A DNA stretch of 33,841 nucleotides from a virus, in IMG/VR virus record IMGVR_UViG_3300031973_000778, positions 1 through 33,841 of that record; one strand, 5' to 3'. Position 1 is the stretch's first letter, and every line of letters starts with the position of its first letter. Shown one piece after another: positions 7,432 through 16,015 of the stretch. Under the pieces are notes generated by a model, which made no database searches, was not told where the DNA came from, and saw nothing but the letters and a program-made list of their open reading frames with translations. A program made the position numbers and the translations under genes.

Positions 7432-8094
7432 ATGGTAACTAGAAAACGCTGCGGTCTATGTCAGCATGAAGATAGAGAAGAAATAGAAAACTCTCTAGAA
7501 AACGGTATTGTTACCTGTGATGAATTAGACGCTGCTAATGGTTGGAGAAGCGGAACTGCTGCTCAACATCAAAGAAATCACATGGGGGATTATGTGATGT
7601 CATCTAATCCTAAATGTAATCTATGCACCGACCCCATGAGAAAACATTACGAACAGGCATTAAGTAATGGAGATATAGATAGTGAGGCAGTTGCTTTAGC
7701 CTTAGATACTACAAAGGCGCAGATTCAAAGGCATATGAAACATCACTTAACTCCAATAGTGCAACAAAGTGCTGCTGCTATTATTGCCAAGAAAGAAGTT
7801 AATGAAGTCGAATTACTTTCTAATAACGTTGAGAAATTAGATGCTAGGCTTGAACAGGTATTTCATGAATTAGGAAATGATTTAGACCCTAAGATGATTG
7901 ATGCTTTAACTAAGTTAGCAAGAGAAATTAGAGAGTCGCTAAAATATCTTATGGAGTTTAAAGGAAAACTTATACACAAGAGACAAGATACAATTATTGT
8001 CGCACAAATGCAAATTGTTCAAGAAGTGCTTGCACAAAACAATCCTGAGATTTGGTTAGATATTAAAAAGAAAATGCAGGAGAAGTTACAATGA
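7432..8094 (+). CDS. Double zinc-finger/HTH protein, candidate small terminase subunit
   Basis: 220 residues from ATG with GGAGGT upstream. The N-terminal 110 residues hold two units with the same spacing: C7-x2-C10-x35-H46-x3-H50 and C62-x2-C65-x35-H101-x3-H105. Each encloses a helix-turn-helix-like stretch (SEAVALALDTTKAQIQRHMK). From about residue 120 there is a coiled coil (VEKLDARLEQVFHEL, LAREIRESLKYLMEF). A DNA-binding front with an oligomerising helical tail is typical of small terminase subunits, and C-x2-C...H finger/HTH modules occur in such phage proteins. The large subunit is about 8 kb downstream, so the assignment is a reasoned guess. A transcription regulator is the alternative. 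Confidence 0.6.
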   Translation: MVTRKRCGLCQHEDREEIENSLENGIVTCDELDAANGWRSGTAAQHQRNHMGDYVMSSNPKCNLCTDPMRKHYEQALSNGDIDSEAVALALDTTKAQIQRHMKHHLTPIVQQSAAAIIAKKEVNEVELLSNNVEKLDARLEQVFHELGNDLDPKMIDALTKLAREIRESLKYLMEFKGKLIHKRQDTIIVAQMQIVQEVLAQNNPEIWLDIKKKMQEKLQ

Positions 8095-8339
8095 ATTGGA
8101 GAGAAATAGTAAAAGCAGAAACGCTACAATCATTGGCTAAGGACATGGAAGATTTATTCAGAGGAACTGATTGGAGAACATTTATGCAAAACGAATTAGT
8201 TGATTTAGATAAAAAGATTGATAGTATGTCAAAAGAAGAAATAGAAAATTTAAGAGATTTAAAATACCATCTTTTCTCTCCACAAATGCAAGAGTATGAA
8301 GGCATGGTTGATAAATTACTTGAACTAAAAGGAGAGTGA
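8091..8339 (+). CDS. Small tagged helical protein
   Basis: 82 residues from ATG, overlapping the previous stop by four bases (ATGA), with AGGAG upstream. It opens MNWREIVKAETLQS, the tag with Val in place of Leu, followed by a wholly helical, charged body (VDLDKKIDSMSKEEIENL) that probably forms a coiled coil. I recognise no family. It is the first of a run of five consecutive tagged genes (8091, 8344, 8499, 8812 and 9408). Confidence 0.85.
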   Translation: MNWREIVKAETLQSLAKDMEDLFRGTDWRTFMQNELVDLDKKIDSMSKEEIENLRDLKYHLFSPQMQEYEGMVDKLLELKGE

Positions 8340-8343
8340 TTGA

Positions 8344-8496
8344 ATGAGTTGGGAGAATAAAATTAGAAAAGAAAGTAGTTTTTATACTAAGAGAAAACTA
8401 AGAAAACTATTAGATATTCTAAACAGTGATATGGAACCTACTTCTAAAGTAGCGCAAGCACAGGGCTTTATTGAAAGCATGTTAAGGGAGGATTAA
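8344..8496 (+). CDS. 50-residue tagged protein
   Basis: ATG at 8344 to TAA at 8494-8496. The peptide opens MSWENKIRKESS, a diverged copy of the tag with W3, I7 and the following basic residue kept, and ends GFIESMLRED. AGGAGAGTGATTG lies upstream. It fills the gap between its neighbours exactly, and its last codons supply GGGAGG for the GTG start at 8499. Helical throughout; function unknown. Confidence 0.75.
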   Translation: MSWENKIRKESSFYTKRKLRKLLDILNSDMEPTSKVAQAQGFIESMLRED

Positions 8497-8498
8497 TT

Positions 8499-8810
8499 GT
8501 GCTTTGGGAAGATATCATAAAAGCGAGTTATTCTTCTAAGAATCTAAAGATGTTAAAAGAGTCAGTTGAAGAATTATATGCTACTATTCCTTCTGGAACT
8601 GTTTTCAAAAGTAATGATATGTATGAAAAATTTGTTGAGATAGTTGCACCTAAAATTGGCTCAGGAAATCAAGAAAGAAGAATGTGGAATGTTTGGAGTA
8701 AAGGAAAAGGACAGGATTGGTTTCCTAATTATTTCACGAATTATGGTATGCGTAAAAACTACATAGAGCGAGAAGGCAGTTATGATAAGGCTAAGTTAAA
8801 GAGGGTTTAA
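8499..8810 (+). CDS. Tagged protein, paralog of the next gene
   Basis: 103 residues from GTG, with GGGAGG at 8486-8491. It opens MLWEDIIKAS. The body has the pattern LKESVEELYATIPSGTVF, then MYEKFVEI, then a basic, aromatic end (WFPNYFTNYGMRKNYIE). The gene at 8812 has the same order (IPADTVF, WEKFLDM, WFRNFFLNYGRQRNYFE), so the two arose by duplication. The shared domain is not one I know. The Trp-Phe-x-Asn-[YF]-Phe block is the best search handle. Confidence 0.85.
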   Translation: MLWEDIIKASYSSKNLKMLKESVEELYATIPSGTVFKSNDMYEKFVEIVAPKIGSGNQERRMWNVWSKGKGQDWFPNYFTNYGMRKNYIEREGSYDKAKLKRV

Positions 8811-8811
8811 C

Positions 8812-9411
8812 ATGGATTGGTGGGCAATAGTAAAAAAGAAAGGAAAGGCTTTTCCTAAAAACAATATGAGTCTCATAAAAGAGATAACAGAAAAAATATA
8901 CATGAGTATTCCTGCCGATACTGTTTTTGAAGGAGATACATATTGGGAAAAATTCTTGGATATGTCTGAGCCTTTAGTTCCAAAAGAAGACAATAGGAAT
9001 CGTTTAAGGTTTAGTCTTTTTAAGAAAAATGGAAAATCATGGTTCAGAAATTTCTTTTTAAATTATGGTAGGCAAAGAAATTATTTTGAAAAGATTAGTG
9101 AACAACATCCTATCCGTTATAAAAGGACAGATACTATGCAAGACTATTACAAAGAGTCACTTATGAAAAGACAAAAAAGAAGAACATACCAATTTGGTAA
9201 ATATCTCGACAATATCATGATGGATGGAAAGGCGAGAACTGCTAATGATGCTTTTTTGGCCTTACAGGATTATTACATTAGTCGAAAAGATAGAACCGGA
9301 GGAAATTTACCTACTACCGGTGAAGTTAGCGGGTATTTTAACAGCGTTGCTTACAAAAGATATGAAAAAATAAAAGGTAAGCCTAACAAATACAGGTGGA
9401 AAGGAGAATGA
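8812..9411 (+). CDS. Tagged protein, longer paralog of the preceding gene
   Basis: 199 residues from ATG, two bases after the previous stop. It opens MDWWAIVKKKGK. Residues about 20-100 align with the gene at 8499. It then adds about 100 residues with a basic, aromatic character (RQKRRTYQFGKYLDNIM, DAFLALQDYYISRKDRTGG) and ends YRWKGE, whose codons give AAAGGAG for the next start. The second half is unique to this copy. Positively charged overall, so contact with DNA is possible but unproven. Confidence 0.85.
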   Translation: MDWWAIVKKKGKAFPKNNMSLIKEITEKIYMSIPADTVFEGDTYWEKFLDMSEPLVPKEDNRNRLRFSLFKKNGKSWFRNFFLNYGRQRNYFEKISEQHPIRYKRTDTMQDYYKESLMKRQKRRTYQFGKYLDNIMMDGKARTANDAFLALQDYYISRKDRTGGNLPTTGEVSGYFNSVAYKRYEKIKGKPNKYRWKGE

Positions 9412-11843
9412 ATTGGTTTAATATTCTGAAAGCACCTTATGGGATGTTCCCCGATGCTGATGAAGTCCTTTATCTTGACCTAATATCTTCGGAAAATTTT
9501 CAAGAATTCCTAGAAAATATTCAGAGTGGCAAATTTTCAAAAGAAAATTTGTCAAAGTTGAAGAATCGTCTAGACCAACTCAAAGTTGATGATGCTAAAA
9601 TCCAAAGAGCGTATGATTTGTATGGAAAATTACCACAAGCAGACCAAACCAAAGAGCAATTTAAGGCCAACATAGAACAAATTATAGAATTTTTACCAAA
9701 AAAGCAGGCTCCCGAAAAATCTCAACAAATAAAATCATTAGTTGAACAAATACAAGAGTCAGATTTTTCAGGAAAAAAGAAATTAATTACAGAATTAATT
9801 AAATTAATGCCAAAAAATAGAGGCAAGTGGAGAAGATATCCCGAAGCAAAGAAAATTATACAGTATCAAGAGTATATTGATAGAAGAAAATCAAAAAATA
9901 TGATATCATTTGATACAACTCCAAGTGAAAATGATAGTGAAGTTACAGAATTTGCTAAATTATTGCAGTCAAAGTATGAAAATGGAGTAATTGAGTTAAA
10001 TGTAAGCACTCATGGAGAATTTATTTCCCTTCTCAATCCAATTATTTACTCAGATAAAAATAAATCTAATTGGGAGATTAAAAGAATACAAAATCCTGAA
10101 AACAAAGAAGAAATTATTGATGTAATTGCTGAAGAAAAAGAAGATTTAGTAAAAAATAAGAAAAAAATAAAGAATTTGTATAATACTCTCAATAAAAAAT
10201 ACAAAATTAATGTTATTTTTGCAGGAAAAAATAAAAATAAAGAAACTAAAGAAGATTTAGGAAGTAAAATGGCATTTTTAGGAACAAAATATAAAATTGC
10301 ACCTGCTCATAGTCCATTTACAACAAAATCTGTTGAATTATACATAAAGGCCTATGAAGATGTTATTGGTGAACCGGGCCAATTGATTCCATCTTGGATT
10401 TCTGGAAAAAATCCCGATAATTCTGATTATAATCAGACTACAATAGGAAGAAATCCTACGGGAACCATCTTACCTTTCCCCGATAACTTGTTTTTACAGA
10501 GAGCGACTAAAAATATGAAGAAAATAGTGCTAAATCCCTATGGTTCTGCTATTTTATACCATTCTATGCGTAAAAATTGGTTTGAAACCTATCTTAAAAT
10601 GGCAAAACAGACCGAATTTATATCAGAAGATAGGGCTGAAAAAATGATTATTGATGACTTATATTCTAGTCTTTCCGGTGTTCATGGGGCTATTCAAAGA
10701 AGTTTTGCGTATGATATTCCCTTAAATCCTTATAAAAAGACACTAAAAGGTAAAAATATTGACTTTGATGATGCGGATTTTGCTAGAAAGAAAATAAAAG
10801 AGAACATAAGAAACAATTCTTCTAGGAAGAATGAGGTCAAAAAGGTCACTAGCCAAATGAGAAGAGACACTTTATTTAACTTAGATAGAGGATGGACTAA
10901 ATCAGAAGCACTTCGGTTTTTGGAATTTTGGAATGAAGGAGAATATGAAGGGGCTGAAGGTAAAGTAAGAGTCAATTGGTATTCTAGTCCTATTTCACCT
11001 AGACCTTTAATTCAAGAAGATTTTGCTTCCGAAAAGAATATGATTGATGCTGCTTCTTTTGCTAGAATAGAGATTGCATGGGTAATGGAAGAAACCATAG
11101 AGTATGATGATGATTATAATATTGCATCTGCCGAATACGAGGATTACAAAACATTTACTCCTTTAGAAACTGCTGAAAAATTAGGCGAATCATTTGAAAA
11201 ACAGAAAGAGCGAAGAAGAAAGAATTATGATAAAATTACACAAAAGAAGAAGGAGCAGAACGATAAACTTCGTGAACTTTTGAATACTGATATAAGCAGT
11301 GCAAGAAAAGATGAAATCAGAAATACAATTGCTCAAAGAGAGGCTAACATTGAGAGATTTGAAGATGTCGAAAATAAGGAAAAAGAGAGAACCAAGTCTG
11401 CTATCGGTGCAGTTAGGAATTTATCCTCAAGTGCAAAGGACTTCACTTCTTTCTTAGTGGATTTATCTAAGGAAAGAAAAGATAAGGGAGGTTTGTCTTC
11501 TCTAGCAGATGAGATTAAAAATGATTTTAACAAGTTGTCAATATTGAATCCTAAAGACGCAGCAGGGTTTTTGTCTTATCTTGCTTCTTTCTATCCCGAT
11601 GATAAAGACTTTATACAAACTGCTTATGAGAGTATTGATAATAGGCCCGATGATGCTAAGTCAATCGCTGAAAAATTAGATAAAAAGATGTCTAAGTTTT
11701 TACAAGAAATGAAAGAATTAGTAGTTAAGGCCTTTGAAAACCAATTGAAAAACTTCACTCTTCATATGTTTACTTATGATAAAAATAAGATAGCGAATAT
11801 TGTAAATGTTTTTGAAAAAGCAGGATTAATTGAGGAGGCATAA
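9408..11843 (+). CDS. Very large tagged protein (811 residues)
   Basis: ATG at 9408 overlaps the previous stop (ATGA) and has AAGGAG upstream. It opens MNWFNILKAPYGMF, and it is by far the largest tagged protein. The first 170 residues are helical and charged, a mixed α/β middle follows (about 180-560, with NVSTHGEFISLLNP and GRNPTGTILPFPD), then a strong coiled coil from about 600 (EKQKERRRKNYDKITQKKK). I find no catalytic motif. If the tag loads proteins into the head, this could be a large internal or ejected protein (compare T4 Alt in concept only). Other structural roles are possible. Confidence 0.82.
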   Translation: MNWFNILKAPYGMFPDADEVLYLDLISSENFQEFLENIQSGKFSKENLSKLKNRLDQLKVDDAKIQRAYDLYGKLPQADQTKEQFKANIEQIIEFLPKKQAPEKSQQIKSLVEQIQESDFSGKKKLITELIKLMPKNRGKWRRYPEAKKIIQYQEYIDRRKSKNMISFDTTPSENDSEVTEFAKLLQSKYENGVIELNVSTHGEFISLLNPIIYSDKNKSNWEIKRIQNPENKEEIIDVIAEEKEDLVKNKKKIKNLYNTLNKKYKINVIFAGKNKNKETKEDLGSKMAFLGTKYKIAPAHSPFTTKSVELYIKAYEDVIGEPGQLIPSWISGKNPDNSDYNQTTIGRNPTGTILPFPDNLFLQRATKNMKKIVLNPYGSAILYHSMRKNWFETYLKMAKQTEFISEDRAEKMIIDDLYSSLSGVHGAIQRSFAYDIPLNPYKKTLKGKNIDFDDADFARKKIKENIRNNSSRKNEVKKVTSQMRRDTLFNLDRGWTKSEALRFLEFWNEGEYEGAEGKVRVNWYSSPISPRPLIQEDFASEKNMIDAASFARIEIAWVMEETIEYDDDYNIASAEYEDYKTFTPLETAEKLGESFEKQKERRRKNYDKITQKKKEQNDKLRELLNTDISSARKDEIRNTIAQREANIERFEDVENKEKERTKSAIGAVRNLSSSAKDFTSFLVDLSKERKDKGGLSSLADEIKNDFNKLSILNPKDAAGFLSYLASFYPDDKDFIQTAYESIDNRPDDAKSIAEKLDKKMSKFLQEMKELVVKAFENQLKNFTLHMFTYDKNKIANIVNVFEKAGLIEEA

Positions 11844-11845
11844 AG

Positions 11846-14545
11846 ATGGTGCAGGTAATTGATTTATCCGAATTAAATACAGAATATGATGTTTCTGAAA
11901 ATGACATCAAGGATATATCTGCTATGAAGGGCGCAAAAAAACAAAGAGCCATTCGACAACAACTTGTAAAGTTTAGACAATTCTTGATGGATAAAGGGAG
12001 TGAAGAAGAAATCAAAAGATTTACTAATCGTTTTGAAAGAGAATTTAGGTCTTTGGTTGATAAGAAAACTGATGAAAGAGCAGGCGAGATGTCAAGCACT
12101 CCAATAGGACAAATCAGAAACGTAATCAATAACTTGACCATTGAAACCCTAAAGGGACAAAAATTAGGATATCAGCAATTAGCGAGTATTCGCCTTAAGC
12201 CGGAGAGGTTTAGAGTAAGAGGATTCAGTCCGTCTGATTTAGACACAGTAACTTCTGCACTTACTTCTCTAAGAAATATGAAACAAAATGAATTGGTTGA
12301 AAACTTGACTCATAATTTTGAAGAAATTTATTTATTCATTGAAGACGAATTAGATACAGCCGAAGGCGAAGAACGACCTAGAGAAAGAACAGGGAGATAT
12401 AGAACAGATATTTCCCCTGCAAAGACTATGGAAAGTCCAATAGATTTTGATTTCGTTTTAGGTGCAGTTGATGTAAGTAAGAAAACATTTAGGCAATTAG
12501 TGTATAACCATTGGGGTAATGTTTTCGGAAAATATGATTTTTTCAAAGAAGCATTAGATGATTTTAGGACTGCGGTAGCACAAGAAAAGAGTTTACCTCA
12601 AGAATATCGAGATGAATTGTTAAAGGTCTTGAATAGATATTCAAATAAGAATTTACAATATATTGTTAAGTTTGATAAAGTGGATTCTATGCAAATGGAG
12701 GCTCTAGGAAGATTGTATTCCACAGTAATGTATTGGATGATACTCAACAACGTGGGAGAAAAAATTGAGGACATGTATGCTGAATTCCAACAAGATGAAT
12801 TAGACAGACAGGGTGTAGGTGAAAAAGATACACAAATGTCTCAAGAAGAAGTCAAAGAGATGCAAAGAATAGAACAAGAAGCACAGAGTAGTAAAGATGC
12901 TGCTATGCAAGCCATACAAACTGCTGCGGCAGGTTCGGCTGATGAAGCCATAAGAGAAGGGGCTGAATTAATAGACAATAAATTAGTTCAAGATATGGCA
13001 TTCAAAGGTAAAGATGAACAAGTGTTTGAGCAAATGAAAAACAGTCTTGAATCAATTGACCCTCTCTTAGGTTGGGAATTGAAGAAAGACGATACTGAAA
13101 AGAAACTCATTAGTATTTCAGAAGAACAGTATGATGAATTGATTGAGTATATTGATGATGAATTAGATGATATTGCTGATGGTGAACTAAAAGTTACCGG
13201 CACTTATGAAGCCCAATTAAACAGGTGGGCTGATGAATTAGAAGATACAACTATTGTCGAAGAAGATGAAGTTGCATTTGGTGGATATTATCTTCCTGCT
13301 TCTATTCTTAGAAATTCAAAATTTAATTCACTGTATCAAGGAATGGATTCTCAGTCATTATTAGATAGAGAAGATGACATCAAGGATTTCTTAGAAGACT
13401 TACTTAATGCTCTAAAAGAAAAGCCAATAACCTATACTCAAGAAATGGAAGATGCAGGAGAAATACCCGAAGGCAAGAAGGTAGGGGATAAATCTGAACC
13501 TGTTCCTTTTGCTTTCCATATTGCTTCTAGAACAACTAAAGGCCAACCTAAAGGAACAACTGTTCGATACGGTGATGCGCTATCAGCCGGTAAAACCATG
13601 TCATTTTTCCGAGGGGATATTGATGATGACCCTTCTCTAGCACAAATAGATGAGAAATACAAAGTCATTATTGAACCCTTAAAGGAATTAATTAAGAGAA
13701 TGACAGACTATTTTTCTCTTCCTGTTCAAGCAGGTTTCACTGTAATTAATAATCCTAAATTTTCCACTAGCAGGGCTAATCGAGGATTCAGTGTTTGGGC
13801 AGATATGTTAGGTTTAGAGTCAGCATTTGGTCGAGCGTATGAGATACTATCCGAAGGAGAAGTGGATGAAATAGGTGTTAATGACCTATCTAATATTGCC
13901 GATTTCTTTGAGATTAAAAATGCAAGAAACTTACAAATAACAGGTAATACGTTTGTAGCAGGACAAGCAGCGTTGGATTCTATATCTGAGATTTTTGGAG
14001 AAAATAATAGAGAAAAGATTGCTAATGAGATAGCAACTCAGATTTACATTCTGATGAATGAAGTCGAAGATACTAGATTAGAAGATAAGAGATTCCCTAA
14101 AGATAGCACTAAAACAATCAAAGAAAGAGTTTCTGAATACTTTGAATCTGCGGGTCAGAGAAGGTATCTAGTAGCATTGTTTAATTTCTTGTTGGAACAA
14201 CAGGGTGTTCTAACACAAGATGATAATATGAAATCACAGTATGAGAGAATCATGCGAATATACGAAGAAAGACAGAAGGACTTACCGGAAAGAGTAGTTA
14301 AGTTGTTAAAGGCTCATGACGCTATTAGAAAGCAATTAGGAAAGCCTGTTGTTTATGGTTTCCTTGATTTGAATAGAGATGTAGGTTCGTTCATTGATGA
14401 CATGTATCATACTCATCAAATTGATTTGAGTAATTTAGAAGTTGAAAATATTGTAAAATCCGATGACGCTCATGGTAATTTATCAAAGGAATATGGTATT
14501 AGCAAAGAACAGGTGTATTTAATAAAAGCATCATTTAGGCAGTGA
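11846..14545 (+). CDS. Very large untagged protein (899 residues), unknown
   Basis: ATG with GAGGAGG at 11832-11838. No tag is present. It is acidic and mostly helical, with coiled-coil parts near residues 15-75 and 310-385 (SQEEVKEMQRIEQEAQSS) and a run of Asp/Glu near 430-450 (YIDDELDDIADGEL). A more globular C-terminal half contains GFTVINNPKFSTSRANRG and ends with VYLIKASFRQ. I cannot name the family. Size and location next to the 811-residue protein and before the terminase suggest a virion structural or internal protein, but sequence alone does not show this. Confidence 0.8.
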   Translation: MVQVIDLSELNTEYDVSENDIKDISAMKGAKKQRAIRQQLVKFRQFLMDKGSEEEIKRFTNRFEREFRSLVDKKTDERAGEMSSTPIGQIRNVINNLTIETLKGQKLGYQQLASIRLKPERFRVRGFSPSDLDTVTSALTSLRNMKQNELVENLTHNFEEIYLFIEDELDTAEGEERPRERTGRYRTDISPAKTMESPIDFDFVLGAVDVSKKTFRQLVYNHWGNVFGKYDFFKEALDDFRTAVAQEKSLPQEYRDELLKVLNRYSNKNLQYIVKFDKVDSMQMEALGRLYSTVMYWMILNNVGEKIEDMYAEFQQDELDRQGVGEKDTQMSQEEVKEMQRIEQEAQSSKDAAMQAIQTAAAGSADEAIREGAELIDNKLVQDMAFKGKDEQVFEQMKNSLESIDPLLGWELKKDDTEKKLISISEEQYDELIEYIDDELDDIADGELKVTGTYEAQLNRWADELEDTTIVEEDEVAFGGYYLPASILRNSKFNSLYQGMDSQSLLDREDDIKDFLEDLLNALKEKPITYTQEMEDAGEIPEGKKVGDKSEPVPFAFHIASRTTKGQPKGTTVRYGDALSAGKTMSFFRGDIDDDPSLAQIDEKYKVIIEPLKELIKRMTDYFSLPVQAGFTVINNPKFSTSRANRGFSVWADMLGLESAFGRAYEILSEGEVDEIGVNDLSNIADFFEIKNARNLQITGNTFVAGQAALDSISEIFGENNREKIANEIATQIYILMNEVEDTRLEDKRFPKDSTKTIKERVSEYFESAGQRRYLVALFNFLLEQQGVLTQDDNMKSQYERIMRIYEERQKDLPERVVKLLKAHDAIRKQLGKPVVYGFLDLNRDVGSFIDDMYHTHQIDLSNLEVENIVKSDDAHGNLSKEYGISKEQVYLIKASFRQ

Positions 14546-14549
14546 TAAT

Positions 14550-14819
14550 ATGAATTGGCAAGAAGTATTGAAAGCAGAAAGATTAGATATGGCTAATCCT
14601 ATCCAATATCCTAGAGAAGAAGTTTCTAAATTGTTACGGCAGACTATGAATAAAACCAAATTTCACAAGGGAGTAAACGGTCTTGTTCCTGAGTTGGCTA
14701 GGTTTGCTTATATTGATAAAAGAAGAAGCCAACAGTATTTGGACCTCGCTGATGAAATTAAAAATGTCGCTATGAAAGTAAGAAAACTAATTACCGATTA
14801 TGAGAATAAAGAGGGTTGA
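14550..14819 (+). CDS. Small tagged helical protein
   Basis: 89 residues from ATG. It opens MNWQEVLKAERLDM, the tag in its Val-Leu-Lys form. The helical body has a basic middle (KLLRQTMNKTKFHKG) and YIDKRRSQQYLDLADEI near the end. It ends NKEG, and its last codons (GAGGG) form the ribosome-binding site of the next gene. Function unknown. It sits between the two very large proteins and the terminase-proximal genes. Confidence 0.85.
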   Translation: MNWQEVLKAERLDMANPIQYPREEVSKLLRQTMNKTKFHKGVNGLVPELARFAYIDKRRSQQYLDLADEIKNVAMKVRKLITDYENKEG

Positions 14820-14821
14820 TT

Positions 14822-16015
14822 TTGATAGAGGAAATGTCTAAAGAAGAATTGTTTTCTTTGTGGGAATCAAACAATGACAGTGAGTTTCCTGCTGCCCGTA
14901 GTAAGAATTCTCCTTTAGACCCATTTTATCCTATAACTGATTACTTTGTTAAATTACAAGACGGCCTACCTATTGCTGCTATTGGTTATGGTAAGAAAGG
15001 AGAATTTACTACTAGAGGCGGTGCATTTGTTATTGAATCTGAAAGAGGTAATAATCATTATCAAGAGTTAGATAGACATCTTGAGAGAAATACTTCCGGT
15101 CCTTACATAACAGGCATTTCTTCAACTGTTATGCCTAATGAAGAATGGGCTAAGTCTTTTGAAAAGAGAGGTTGGTCGGTAACTCCAACAGATGAAGAGT
15201 TAGGCAAATATGCTAATGATAATACTATTAAGGCATTCAAAGAATATTATGATGACCACCCTAGAGGGGCTAAATGGGCAGTTAAAGGATTGCCTTTGGC
15301 AAAAGGATGGTGGAACATTATTAAAAATTTAGTGGACATTCGTAGTGCTGAACAATATGAAAGAGCGAGTCCCGATGATAGAAGAAGATGGCATTTAAGA
15401 CAATATAAGGCTTATGATAAAAGGTTAAAAAATTTACAAGCAAAAGTTAATGTTACTGATGAAGAATCTCCATTATATCAGGAAATGGTAAAATTACAAG
15501 AAATACTTAGATTTCATGGAAGGCAAGTTAATAGGTTACGAGTAAAACCGCCTAACAAGAGTTTTTATTCTTTAGAATTAGAAACTAATAGACGGAAAAC
15601 AAAAGGGCAACAGACTCCTCATGGTAATCCTATGCCATATAAAGAACTTTCACAAGAAGTTTATGAAACTTTAACTAGGGCTGAAAAGATTAAATATCAT
15701 ATGTCTATGTATAGAAAATCTGAGGGCGAAGAGAAAACATTTCACGGAAGAATGTATTCACGACTTCGTAAGAATAATTCCCCGCCAACCTTTGCTGCTT
15801 CTAAATATGGTGGAGAAAAAATAAAACTCATAGAAACCACAAGGGAAGAATATGAAAACATGTCTAATCAAGAAAAAAGAAACTATCACGGCAGAATGTA
15901 TCGCAGAAATAGAAGAATAGGTAATAAAGATATGACACAATTTCATAGTAGTATGATAGGCAGATTGCAGAGGAATAGCAAACTTCCCGTATTTTATTCA
16001 CCGGAGGATATGTAA
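14822..16015 (+). CDS. GNAT-like domain fused to internal tag and three His-repeat units
   Basis: About 397 residues. I prefer TTG 14822 (GAGGG six bases upstream) over TTG 14816. Residues 1-150 look like a GNAT acetyltransferase fold: DYFVKLQDGLPIAAIGY, then VIESERGNNHYQELDRHL (acyl-CoA-loop-like), then WAKSFEKRGWSV. At about residue 162 is an internal copy of the tag (GWWNIIKN). After it come three degenerate units, each with an aromatic-His pair: RRWHLRQYK with LRFHGRQVNRL, KYHMSMYRK with FHGRMYSRLRKN, and NYHGRMYRR with FHSSMIGRLQRN. The acetyltransferase call is tentative, since no substrate can be inferred. The layout suggests fusion of a GNAT gene with a formerly separate tagged gene. 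Confidence 0.7.
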   Translation: MIEEMSKEELFSLWESNNDSEFPAARSKNSPLDPFYPITDYFVKLQDGLPIAAIGYGKKGEFTTRGGAFVIESERGNNHYQELDRHLERNTSGPYITGISSTVMPNEEWAKSFEKRGWSVTPTDEELGKYANDNTIKAFKEYYDDHPRGAKWAVKGLPLAKGWWNIIKNLVDIRSAEQYERASPDDRRRWHLRQYKAYDKRLKNLQAKVNVTDEESPLYQEMVKLQEILRFHGRQVNRLRVKPPNKSFYSLELETNRRKTKGQQTPHGNPMPYKELSQEVYETLTRAEKIKYHMSMYRKSEGEEKTFHGRMYSRLRKNNSPPTFAASKYGGEKIKLIETTREEYENMSNQEKRNYHGRMYRRNRRIGNKDMTQFHSSMIGRLQRNSKLPVFYSPEDM

